From SZUA-229 sp041589455 (GTDB taxonomy: Bacteria > Pseudomonadota > Gammaproteobacteria > SZUA-229), in contig JBFHVQ010000105.1 of the NCBI GenBank assembly GCA_041589455.1, positions 1 through 7,596 of the forward strand: 7,596 nt of DNA. Reading direction: 5' to 3'. The notes under the pieces were generated by a model. It saw only the letters and a program-made list of their open reading frames with translations. It ran no database searches and was not told the origin of the DNA. Within the stretch, counting starts at the first letter, position 1. Each line of letters starts with the position of its first letter. Shown piece after piece: positions 1 to 6,415 of this stretch. The position numbers and the translations under genes are program-made.

Positions 1-146
1 TCTATAAGCGCATCCCGGGTTTTATGTGATGCACTAGATGCACAGGCGAACACTTCATGCCCATGCCCCACCATTTCCTTTAGCATAGGGCCCCGGAAAC
101 TTATTAACGACGCAGAAATCCCACCTAAAACTAAAACACGTGCCAT
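1..146 (-). CDS. Glycosyltransferase (GT4-like), N-terminal part, cut by the left edge
   Basis: Only the first 48 codons are visible; the gene continues past base 1. The product begins MARVLVLGGISASLISFRGP and goes on with MLKEMVGHGHEVFAC. This is the first beta strand, glycine loop and helix of a GT-B fold. The pattern LGG-x-SLI-FRGP-ML-EM-x-GHEV is typical of GT4 enzymes of the PglA/WbpX-like group, which add an early sugar to an undecaprenyl-diphosphate-linked acceptor in O-antigen, capsule and protein-glycosylation loci (family knowledge). The exact sugar cannot be read from this fragment. The ATG at 146-144 is preceded by AAAGGAAAG, with 7 bases between GGA and the ATG, a strong ribosome binding site. 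It follows the amidotransferase gene after 54 bases on the same strand, so it is probably in the same operon. The catalytic C-terminal half is outside the window. Confidence 0.8.
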   Translation of the reverse strand, partial: MARVLVLGGISASLISFRGPMLKEMVGHGHEVFACASSASHKTRDALI

Positions 147-200
147 AGATCTTTCCTTTTGTGCTTTTTATATAACATGTTCCTGTAGAATTTTAATAAA

Positions 201-2204
201 TTATGAATTTTCACTTAGCCATGCCTGAAACATTAATACACACCATAGTCTTTGATGTGAATTACGCTTTCCTGAAAGGTGCAGACTCCATTCCCTGTTT
301 ATCAGGTCGGGATTGAGGTACCCTTCACTGCGTAGTCTTGTTTCATTAATTAACGACTCAACCCATTCACGAAGAGGACCGCGTAACCAGTCATCTATGG
401 GTAATCCAAAGCCCTTCTTGGGGCCTTCGACAAGTTCTTGTGGTACATATTTATAGAGTAGCTGACGTAAAATCCATTTTCCTTTTCCCTCCTTGATTTT
501 CATAGCCAATGGCACTCGCCAGGAAAATTCTACCAACCGATGATCTAAGAATGGCACACGTGATTCAAGGCTAACTCCCATGCTAGCGCGATCAACTTTC
601 ACAAGTATGTCATCAGGCAAATAGCTGACAAGATCTAAATACATCATTTTTTCAGTGAAATCAGACAAGTTTGGCCACTGGCTGGTATCTGTCACTACCG
701 TCCTTAATTCAGAACCACCAATCACTAGTAATTCAGGTTCTGGCCAGTTTGATACTAACCTGAGATACATATCCTCCGGGCTAGCAGAAGCAATAGCACC
801 TGCGAGTTTATGTAACTTATTGCCGGGGAGACCTTCTCTAAACCTTTCCGGCAAAAAAATGTTCATTCTCATGAACATCATATTCCATGTCTCCGGCGAA
901 ATTGCCATCATTGCTCTACTTGTCCCGGTTCGAAGCGGACGAGGAATTTTACTAATTCTATTCCATATACTCCTAGCCCAAAAATGACGATTATAGCCAG
1001 CAAACAGTTCGTCTCCCCCATCACCTGACAAACTAACTGTCACATGCTGACGAGCCATTTGACTAACAAGGAAGGTGGGAATCTGGGAGGCATCCGCAAA
1101 CGGCTCATCATACAGTTGTGGTAGGCGAGGAATCACCTGAAGAGCTTCCTCTGGTGAAACGTACAATTGTGTATGGTTTGTACCAAGATGTTTGGCCACA
1201 GCCTGTGCAATAACTGCCTCATCATAAGCCTGGTTATATGAACCAATTGAAAACGTTCTTATCGGCTGGGAGCTTTGAGCCTGCATCAAGGCAACTACTG
1301 TTGATGAATCAATACCACCAGAGAGAAAAGCCCCTAATGGAACATCTGCTTCCATTCTTAGTCGCACAGCATCCATCATCAACTGTTCAAACTCATCCAC
1401 AACGTCATATATTGTGCCATTAAAGCGAGTCTCAACTCCATATTCGCTAACTTCACCGGAAGACCAATAAGTAATTGGATTTAACTTATCCGCATGTTGG
1501 GTATCTGAGAATGGAGAGAAATCGTCTTTATTATTACGTGCGTCAACAGGAACACTTATAAAAGATGCTGCAGGTAGCTTATAAATACCTCGGTAAATTG
1601 AGTATGGTGCTGGTATGTTGCTATATCGAAAAAAAAGAGCTAATGCGTTACGGTCTATTTCTCTGTTGAATAATGAGTTAGCTCGCAAAGCCTTGAGCTC
1701 CGAACCAAATAAAAGTACTTCACCAACCCAACCGTAATATAAAGGTTTTTCTCCCAAACGGTCTCTCGCTAAATGTAGAACGCGCTCCTTACGATCCCAA
1801 AGTGCAAATGCAAACATTCCATTAAACCGATTTAGTGCCGCTTCCAGCCCCCAAAAGGATATAGCAGCTAAAGCAACCTCAGTATCGGAATGACCTCGCC
1901 AGATTATTGATTGGTTAGCGTTTTTATTATCGAGTTCTTGACGAATCTCCTGATAGTTGTATATTTCACCATTGTATGCAATGACGTAACGACCACAAGC
2001 AGAGGTCATAGGCTGATGACCTTCTGGAGACAAGTCAACAATGGACAACCTTCGATGACCCAAGCCTATACCCAATCTATTATCAAACCACACACCCTTA
2101 TCATTGGGCCCACGATGCTCAAGAGCCTGGGTCATCAATTCCAGTTGATCGTTCGGATGTTTTAAGTGAACGTTCGGATCAAGAAATCCAGCAAAACCAC
2201 ACAT
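201..2204 (-). CDS. asnB: AsnB-type glutamine-dependent amidotransferase (asparagine synthase family) in a glycan locus
   Basis: A complete two-domain protein of 667 residues. The N-terminal class II glutaminase domain starts with Met-Cys2, the cysteine nucleophile freed by Met removal. It carries EHRGPND (29-35), GHRRLSIVDLS (49-59), NGEIYNY (78-84), GHSDTE (104-109) and ARDRLGEKPLYYG (146-158). The C-terminal synthase domain has the ATP pyrophosphatase loop SGGIDSS (295-301), SGDGGDELFAGY (393-404), LVKVDRASMGVSLESRVPFL (534-553) and KKGFGLPIDDW (596-606). All key residues seem present, so both half reactions should work: glutamine hydrolysis and ATP-dependent transfer of ammonia to a carboxylate. 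The stretch at about 220-262 looks longer than the usual inter-domain linker. The family makes asparagine, but among glycosyltransferases the likelier role is amidation of a uronic acid, as assigned to WbpS (Pseudomonas aeruginosa O6) and WbtH (Francisella); this is inference. The start lies 11 bases after the preceding glycosyltransferase stop. AGGA of its ribosome binding site overlaps that TAG stop, suggesting translational coupling. Confidence 0.93.
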   Translation of the reverse strand: MCGFAGFLDPNVHLKHPNDQLELMTQALEHRGPNDKGVWFDNRLGIGLGHRRLSIVDLSPEGHQPMTSACGRYVIAYNGEIYNYQEIRQELDNKNANQSIIWRGHSDTEVALAAISFWGLEAALNRFNGMFAFALWDRKERVLHLARDRLGEKPLYYGWVGEVLLFGSELKALRANSLFNREIDRNALALFFRYSNIPAPYSIYRGIYKLPAASFISVPVDARNNKDDFSPFSDTQHADKLNPITYWSSGEVSEYGVETRFNGTIYDVVDEFEQLMMDAVRLRMEADVPLGAFLSGGIDSSTVVALMQAQSSQPIRTFSIGSYNQAYDEAVIAQAVAKHLGTNHTQLYVSPEEALQVIPRLPQLYDEPFADASQIPTFLVSQMARQHVTVSLSGDGGDELFAGYNRHFWARSIWNRISKIPRPLRTGTSRAMMAISPETWNMMFMRMNIFLPERFREGLPGNKLHKLAGAIASASPEDMYLRLVSNWPEPELLVIGGSELRTVVTDTSQWPNLSDFTEKMMYLDLVSYLPDDILVKVDRASMGVSLESRVPFLDHRLVEFSWRVPLAMKIKEGKGKWILRQLLYKYVPQELVEGPKKGFGLPIDDWLRGPLREWVESLINETRLRSEGYLNPDLINREWSLHLSGKRNSHQRLWCVLMFQAWLSENS

Positions 2205-2213
2205 AGTTGTATA

Positions 2214-2218
2214 TCCTA
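2214..2218 (-). promoter_or_regulatory. Ribosome binding site of the amidotransferase gene, overlapping the upstream stop codon
   Basis: On the minus strand the upstream glycosyltransferase ends with TAG at 2218-2216. The AG of that stop is also the start of AGGA (2217-2214), which sits 9 bases before the ATG at 2204. A ribosome terminating on the first gene is thus placed directly on the start signal of the next, the usual arrangement for translational coupling. Confidence 0.55.
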
Positions 2219-3370
2219 ATTAACTCTAGCATTATGTTCCATATAAACTTGTTCATACATCGTTTCATATTGACTGGATATTTTTTTTAATGAAAATTCG
2301 TCTATAATTCGTTGTCTTGCACGCTCACCTATCATACGACGATCTTCCTTATTCAAATTAAGTAACTGAAGAACTCCTGCAGCTAGTGCCTGTGAGTTCC
2401 TTACTGGCACCACCCCACCGTGATCACCTAGTACAAATGCAGAATCCCCAACATCGGTTACTACACAAGGGAGTCCAGAAGCCATGGCCTCACCCAAAGC
2501 ATTTGGGAAACCTTCTCCCCAGGCAGAAGAGGTAACTGCAATATCGATTGCGGCCATGAGGTCAGACACGTCTTCACGTTCACCTAGTAAATGAAAATTA
2601 TTCTTTAACTGTGTTTTGCTAATCAAATCATTCAAGGCAGGATTATCCAGTGACACTTCACGACCAACTAAAATAAAGTGGACATTGGTCTGTTGCGTAC
2701 TCACAATATTTGCTGCTTGTATAAAATTACGGTGATCTTTCATAGGGTGATAGCGTGCAAATAAGCCAACAATGAATGTAGTTTCGTCGAGCCCTAAGGC
2801 ATGTCTTACCGACCTTCTCAATTCTTCAGAAGGACAGAAACGCTCAACATCGAACCCATTAAACAGAAGCATTCTCGTATCAGCTCGATAACCAAATACT
2901 TCATGTTGCTGCGCACTAATACGAGAATTATAAATAATCTTATCAGCATTACTCGAAAAGTATCTCCCAAGTCGAATGATTAGTTTGGTTAACGATTTCT
3001 CATTTTCGATATCATAGAGCGTCTGTCGGATATTCCACAGAACTAGAGGGTTCTGCACAATAAATTTTCTTACGATTGAGGCGGCTAAATTACCATGATA
3101 CATCCAACCTTGGATTATATCGGGTGCTGACAAACGTGTTAATTTAATTAATCGCCACAATGCCAACATTGATAACTTACCCTGTGTCATTTCGACTGTA
3201 TATACAGGTATATCTAGTGCTTCAATTCTTTGCCCTAAGGCACCCTTATCTATGAGACAAATAACGGCAGGATCAAAACGGGACCGATCCATACCAACGA
3301 GTAACTTGTATAGCATCATCTGAGCACCACCTGTGCTTAAATCAGTAATAATATGCACGACTCTAATCAT
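2216..3370 (-). CDS. GT4-family glycosyltransferase (first of two paralogues)
   Basis: A complete GT-B glycosyltransferase of 384 residues, normal length for family 4. The N-terminal acceptor domain starts MIRVVHIITDLSTGGAQ, with the glycine-rich TGGAQ loop at 13-17. The C-terminal nucleotide-sugar domain starts near residue 198 with VGLFARYHPMKDH (201-213). It contains the conserved E-x7-E motif as EGFPNALGE (286-294), then ASGLPCVVTDVGD (297-309). There is no signal peptide or clear membrane span, fitting a cytoplasmic protein at the inner membrane face. It probably transfers one sugar from a nucleotide donor to a lipid-linked oligosaccharide; donor and linkage cannot be told from sequence alone. 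An in-frame TAA lies directly before the ATG, so no longer start is possible. The ribosome binding site is weak (TGGAA). It follows a 225-base gap, so it may have its own promoter, and it leads directly into the amidotransferase gene. It resembles the gene at 3596-4738 closely. Confidence 0.92.
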   Translation of the reverse strand: MIRVVHIITDLSTGGAQMMLYKLLVGMDRSRFDPAVICLIDKGALGQRIEALDIPVYTVEMTQGKLSMLALWRLIKLTRLSAPDIIQGWMYHGNLAASIVRKFIVQNPLVLWNIRQTLYDIENEKSLTKLIIRLGRYFSSNADKIIYNSRISAQQHEVFGYRADTRMLLFNGFDVERFCPSEELRRSVRHALGLDETTFIVGLFARYHPMKDHRNFIQAANIVSTQQTNVHFILVGREVSLDNPALNDLISKTQLKNNFHLLGEREDVSDLMAAIDIAVTSSAWGEGFPNALGEAMASGLPCVVTDVGDSAFVLGDHGGVVPVRNSQALAAGVLQLLNLNKEDRRMIGERARQRIIDEFSLKKISSQYETMYEQVYMEHNARVN

Positions 3371-3595
3371 TTATAGCATTCCATTTAATTGTTAGATCTA
3401 CTACATGACATTTGATATATCTGATGATATACATCGCATCTATCTTCCAGATTCCGTACTTTAAAGCCTATTTCTACCTTTAATCAATCTAATTAGAAAC
3501 CTACATCATGTATTTTAAATATATCTTTGTTGAGATAAATACTGCTATTATATTTTTTGCATATAAATTATTAACACTCATTACATTGCTTTATA
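3371..3595. other. 225-base AT-rich gap between two glycosyltransferase genes, no intact gene
   Basis: All three minus-strand frames are broken by stops within about 35 codons and none has a convincing ribosome binding site. The longest open pieces are 34 codons (3366-3467, running into the start of the next gene) and about 29 codons near the right end. I could not assign either to a family. The gap may hold a promoter (listed separately) or worn-out coding sequence. No terminator hairpin followed by a T run is visible. Confidence 0.5.
3547..3574 (-). promoter_or_regulatory. Possible sigma-70 promoter for the 2216-3370 gene
   Basis: The minus strand has a perfect -10 hexamer TATAAT (3552-3547), preceded after 16 bases by TTAATA (3574-3569), which matches 4 of 6 bases of the -35 consensus. 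It would start transcription about 170 bases upstream of the glycosyltransferase start at 3370. In DNA this AT-rich such matches arise easily by chance, so this is only a candidate. Confidence 0.25.
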
Positions 3596-4738
3596 TTAAT
3601 TAAACAGTCTCAACATAGCTTCTTCAGTAGCTGTAACCGCTGACTCAACAGAATAATTACTTTCAATTCTTGCACGTGCTGCATCCCCTATTGCTTTACG
3701 TTGATAAACATCAAGCATAACGAGCTGCAACCAAGCACCAGCTAATTGGCCTGGATTTTTTGGTTCAATAACGATAGCGTTATCTTCTACAATTTGTGCT
3801 GAATCCCCAACATTAGTCACGACACATGAAACACTACAGGCCATAGCCTCGCCTACACAATTTGGAAACCCTTCCCCATAAGCAGAAGAAGAAGTTGCAA
3901 TATCAAGCGCGCTGTAGATGTTACATATATCATACCTGTCACCAGCCCAGATAACACTATTAGACAACCCAAGCTCATCAGACAAAAGATGAAGTTCTGT
4001 ACGATACTTTTCTTTGCCATCACCAACGCAGACAAATCGAATATCACTTCTATTTTTTGATATTATCTCCGCTGCATGCAAAAAATTCTTATGATCTTTC
4101 ATAGGGTCCAACCTACCAACCAAACCTATCAGTTTTTCTTGCTGACTGATATTCCATTCATCACGTAACGAACTTCTGCCTTCTGAGTCATACTTAAAAC
4201 GGCTAGTATCAATACCATTTGAAATAATGATATGTTTTTTTGCTCTATATCCATTCGTCTCAAAAAAATATAGGCCCGCACGAGAATTTGCAATTAACAG
4301 TGGTACTGAAAATGATATATAGCTACAAACATGAAATGATAGAGCATCTTTCCAATTCTTTGTAGTACTAGAAGACCTACTTCCCCAAATCAGGTTCACA
4401 CTACGCATACTTGATACCGCGAGCCATGCTATAAGATTAGGCAAATTCAGAGCACTATAGACTACAGTTACTTTCTCTCGATTTAGTAAACTGCGTAAGC
4501 GAAAAGCTGACCAGATCAATTGGCAAGCAGTAACCAACTTCGAACTATATTTTTTTTTATATAGAGATTCAACCTTAGCAAAGCCACGATCCTGCAACCA
4601 ATTCCAGTTCTGTCCTCCAGGGTATAATGTCGCGACTATGACATTATGACCTCGTTGTGCAAGGCCATCAGCTAGTAGTGCAATCTGTCGCTCTGCACCA
4701 CCTGTTGTTAATGCACCAATAAAAAATACAATACGCAT
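3596..4738 (-). CDS. GT4-family glycosyltransferase (second of two paralogues) with an altered donor-site loop
   Basis: A complete 380-residue GT-B enzyme. It begins MRIVFFIGALTTGGAERQIA, with the glycine loop TGGAER at 12-17 and the typical GLAQRGHNVIVATL segment (25-38). The nucleotide-sugar domain opens with GLVGRLDPMKDHKNF (205-219). The E-x7-E motif is EGFPNCVGE (289-297). It should transfer one sugar to a lipid-linked glycan at the cytoplasmic membrane face; the sugar is unknown. Just after the motif the usual A-C/S-G-x-P-V/C is ACSVSC (300-305): Gly and Pro are replaced by Ser302 and Ser304, each by one base change from GGT-like and CCA-like codons. The frame is otherwise intact, so the gene may still work. 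An in-frame TAA lies eight codons before the ATG with no other start between. AAAGGA sits 11 bases before the ATG, a slightly long spacing. It is flanked by two unusually long AT-rich gaps, 517 bases upstream and 225 downstream. Confidence 0.91.
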   Translation of the reverse strand: MRIVFFIGALTTGGAERQIALLADGLAQRGHNVIVATLYPGGQNWNWLQDRGFAKVESLYKKKYSSKLVTACQLIWSAFRLRSLLNREKVTVVYSALNLPNLIAWLAVSSMRSVNLIWGSRSSSTTKNWKDALSFHVCSYISFSVPLLIANSRAGLYFFETNGYRAKKHIIISNGIDTSRFKYDSEGRSSLRDEWNISQQEKLIGLVGRLDPMKDHKNFLHAAEIISKNRSDIRFVCVGDGKEKYRTELHLLSDELGLSNSVIWAGDRYDICNIYSALDIATSSSAYGEGFPNCVGEAMACSVSCVVTNVGDSAQIVEDNAIVIEPKNPGQLAGAWLQLVMLDVYQRKAIGDAARARIESNYSVESAVTATEEAMLRLFN

Positions 4739-4795
4739 TTCAACTTGTGTCCTTTCGCTTTATAATTACAACTGTAGACATCAGAAAATCAAGCA

Positions 4796-4972
4796 TTAAT
4801 AACGGGTCTTTAATAGTTCCTGTTACCACTACTCAACACAAAACAGTACACCATCATAACTATCATCTAAGAATCCACGACCCATTAAATACCTAATGCA
4901 TCTTGGCCTATACACAAATCTCAAACACACAAATAATTAAATAATATGTCTCATAATATACATAGCTTTAAA
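4796..4972 (-). pseudogene. Decayed C-terminal fragment resembling a GT2 (WaaE/KdtX-like) glycosyltransferase
   Basis: In one minus-strand frame 35 codons are open (4936-4832). They include VYRPRCIRYLMG and RGFLDDSYDGVLFCV. This resembles the conserved end of WaaE/KdtX-like family 2 glycosyltransferases, where an arginine/proline, an aromatic-rich helix and then R/K-x-GFLDG-x-x-G precede the final helix. After a TAG (4831-4829) and a TAA the same frame gives QELLKTRY and stops at 4798-4796, where intact members usually have an FLKYAKL-like ending. Upstream, FKAMYIMRHII is cut by a TAA at 4939-4937. There is no start codon, no catalytic domain and no ribosome binding site, so if the likeness is real this is a leftover of a lost gene. 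The resemblance is from memory of the family pattern and was not searched. Confidence 0.4.
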
Positions 4973-4997
4973 TCAATTAAGTCCACCTTAATTGATT
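4971..4997. repeat. Perfect 11-bp inverted repeat with a 5-base loop
   Basis: AATCAATTAAG (4971-4981), loop TCCAC, then CTTAATTGATT (4987-4997). All 11 positions pair. The stem is almost all A/T and neither strand has a clear T run after it, so it is a poor rho-independent terminator. It could be a protein binding site, an RNA hairpin, or a remnant of an element in the eroded gap. Confidence 0.6.
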
Positions 4998-5056
4998 AAC
5001 TTGTTATGGCATTAGTATTCATTACAGTTCTAGATTTATCTCATGCTAAAATATAT

Positions 5057-5176
5057 TTATCCTCGTTCAGACCGTATAATTAACAGCATAAAACTCCTAA
5101 CTAAATACTTAACTCTGTATAAAAATAATTTATAAATAACTACTCTAGTCAACAATGGATGCATATTTATTTTCAT
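5057..5176 (-). other. 39-codon open frame, possibly another gene remnant
   Basis: The minus-strand frame runs from ATG at 5176 to TAA at 5059-5057. The peptide starts MKINMHPLLTRVVIYKLFLY and continues RVKYLVRSFMLLIIRSERG, rich in hydrophobic, aromatic and basic residues. This is somewhat like the N-terminal amphipathic helices of polysaccharide acetyltransferases, but too short to assign. No ribosome binding site precedes the first ATG. An internal ATG at 5089 does have AGGAG four bases upstream, but would give only 10 codons. It may be chance, an eroded gene start or a tiny peptide gene. Confidence 0.2.
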
Positions 5177-5177
5177 C

Positions 5178-5192
5178 AATAGCAAAGCTATT
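5178..5192. repeat. Small hairpin in the gap downstream of the 5256-6356 gene
   Basis: AATAGC (5178-5183), loop AAA, GCTATT (5187-5192): a perfect 6-bp stem about 64 bases after the stop codon of the upstream glycosyltransferase. In the direction of transcription it is followed by GATGAAAATAAAT, not a T run, and the stem is weak, so I do not call it a terminator. Confidence 0.3.
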
Positions 5193-5255
5193 TATAACAC
5201 ATTTCATTATTATATTTTGATTACTATACTTATTAACATAAGCATGCATATGTCT

Positions 5256-6356
5256 TCATGAACATTTAATAGCCTCGTCAAGTAATCTATCCCATAATCC
5301 CATAACTTTTTTTACTGAGTACTCTTCTGTTACATCACGTGCACGAATTCCCAATTTTTTCCGTAGACTCTTATCACATATCAATTCATTCATTGCTACT
5401 GAAAGACCTTCAAAATCCATCGGGGGCACCAGCATTCCATTCTCTCTGTGTTTAATTATTTCACCTGGCCCACTGGGGCAATCAAAACTAATTACAGCCA
5501 ATCCGCAGCTCATAGATTCCAATAACGCGTTTGGAAAGCCTTCATATTTCGATGAGAGAACAAATAATTCTGCTTGCTTCAGGATACTATTAGGCTCAGA
5601 AATCCTTCCAGTGAGATATATGCGATTTTCCAGATTAAGCTGCTTAATCAGAAACTCAAGATTCTTCCTTTCAGGCCCCTCACCGATAATAACCAAAGAC
5701 CAACGATCATCATGGATACGTGCAAAAGCTTCAATTAATTGATCGAATCCTTTTTGTGGAACAAGTCGCCCCATGGAAACAACAAAAGGACGATTTAATC
5801 GATAAGGGTTTTTTGCATCTTTCTCTACAGCAACAGGTAATACCGGGTTAGGAACTATCTCAATTCTATTATTAAGCGCCTTTTCTTCAGCCCAATTTTT
5901 TACTTGTATTGTCTGTACTACAATTGCATCTGCTTTAGGATAAATCCAAAGCCTAAGCCTGTCCCATACATAACCAATTGAGTACTGCCGCGGGTCATTA
6001 CGCTCAGATATTACAACGTTTATACGCATACCCATAACAGCTAGAAGTGTCATTATGTTCATATTATCAATGAAACTTATAACGACATTAGCTCTACTCT
6101 GCTTAATTGCTTTTCGCAATCGCTTAAGACGTGTGTAATTGTTTTTTATAGCATCCCAGTGCGATGATGAGTTGCGCATTAAATCTAGTCCAATCCGGCT
6201 AATACGTGCGTCTAGTACATAAAAGTCATTTTCTTTAGAATCTATAGTAATTAGCGTGATACTGTTATCAACACCAACCCAATAGTTAGCCATAATTGAG
6301 ATGACACGTTCAGCTCCACCGCTACTTAAAGAAGAGATTACTAGAGTTATATTCAT
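5256..6356 (-). CDS. GT4-family glycosyltransferase (AmsD/PglH-like type)
   Basis: A complete glycosyltransferase of 366 residues from the ATG at 6356. An in-frame TTG just before it (6359) would give 367, but AGGATG (6370-6365) lies 8 bases from the ATG and only 5 from the TTG, so the ATG is preferred. Counting from that TTG, the acceptor domain has the loop LSSGGAERVIS (11-21) and VVISERNDPRQYS (115-127), the SERN-x-PR signature seen in AmsD- and PglH-like family 4 enzymes. The donor domain starts with VSMGRLVPQKGFDQLIEAFA (194-213). It has IIGEGPER (224-231), the E-x7-E motif EGFPNALLE (273-281), CGLAVISFDCPSGPGEII (285-302) and ENGMLVPP (306-313). All expected motifs are present. It likely adds one residue, perhaps a hexose or N-acetylhexosamine, to an undecaprenyl-linked glycan; the substrate is inference. 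It follows the CapK-like gene after 59 bases, probably in one transcript, and precedes the 517-base gap. Confidence 0.92.
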   Translation of the reverse strand: MNITLVISSLSSGGAERVISIMANYWVGVDNSITLITIDSKENDFYVLDARISRIGLDLMRNSSSHWDAIKNNYTRLKRLRKAIKQSRANVVISFIDNMNIMTLLAVMGMRINVVISERNDPRQYSIGYVWDRLRLWIYPKADAIVVQTIQVKNWAEEKALNNRIEIVPNPVLPVAVEKDAKNPYRLNRPFVVSMGRLVPQKGFDQLIEAFARIHDDRWSLVIIGEGPERKNLEFLIKQLNLENRIYLTGRISEPNSILKQAELFVLSSKYEGFPNALLESMSCGLAVISFDCPSGPGEIIKHRENGMLVPPMDFEGLSVAMNELICDKSLRKKLGIRARDVTEEYSVKKVMGLWDRLLDEAIKCS

Positions 6357-6364
6357 CAATAAAT

Positions 6365-6370
6365 CATCCT
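6365..6370 (-). promoter_or_regulatory. Ribosome binding site that favours ATG over TTG for the 5256-6356 gene
   Basis: AGGATG on the minus strand has 8 bases to the ATG at 6356 and 5 bases to the in-frame TTG at 6359. The first spacing is near ideal and ATG is the stronger start, so the protein most likely begins MNITLVIS. Confidence 0.55.
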
Positions 6371-6415
6371 GTGATTATGCCTCTAAATAACTATTATTAC
6401 ACCTAAAAGACATTA

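Larger units (their letters stand above)
4739..5255. other. 517-base very AT-rich gap with no intact gene, probable site of gene loss
   Basis: Neighbouring genes elsewhere in the window are 11 to 59 bases apart, so a gap of this size stands out. The G/C content falls to 13 of 60 bases at 5101-5160. No frame on either strand encodes a normal-sized protein. On the minus strand it holds a stop-broken stretch resembling the C-terminus of a GT2 glycosyltransferase, a 39-codon open frame, a 34-codon frame directly behind the upstream gene (5145-5249, starting MHAYVNKYSNQ), a perfect 11-bp inverted repeat and a small hairpin. No insertion-sequence ends or target duplications were found. Confidence 0.6.

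Noticed and set aside
147..200. Terminator or operator around the AACATGTT palindrome between the amidotransferase gene and the last glycosyltransferase gene
   Set aside because: The palindrome is only 8 bases with no loop or T run, and the 54-base spacer fits simple co-transcription.
655..987. Plus-strand open frame of 110 codons inside the amidotransferase gene
   Set aside because: It is fully antisense to a well-supported gene with intact motifs, has no recognisable domain, and its composition is that of a shadow frame.
1238..1423. Plus-strand open frame of 61 codons
   Set aside because: Antisense to the ATP-binding region of the amidotransferase; no domain or credible ribosome binding site.
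1911..2165. Plus-strand open frame of 84 codons
   Set aside because: Antisense to the conserved glutaminase domain; a shadow of that coding sequence.
2801..2983. Plus-strand open frame of 60 codons
   Set aside because: Antisense to the GT4 gene at 2216-3370; no family resemblance.
3853..4047. Minus-strand open frame of 64 codons in another frame
   Set aside because: Lies wholly inside the donor domain of the GT4 gene at 3596-4738, whose own frame carries all the motifs.
5120..5153. TTGACT on the minus strand as a -35 element in the long gap
   Set aside because: No hexamer resembling TATAAT occurs 16-18 bases downstream; the best options match only about two bases.
4739..5255. Insertion sequence or transposon remnant in the gap
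   Set aside because: No transposase-like peptide, no matching terminal inverted repeats at its borders and no visible target-site duplication; the single palindrome is internal.
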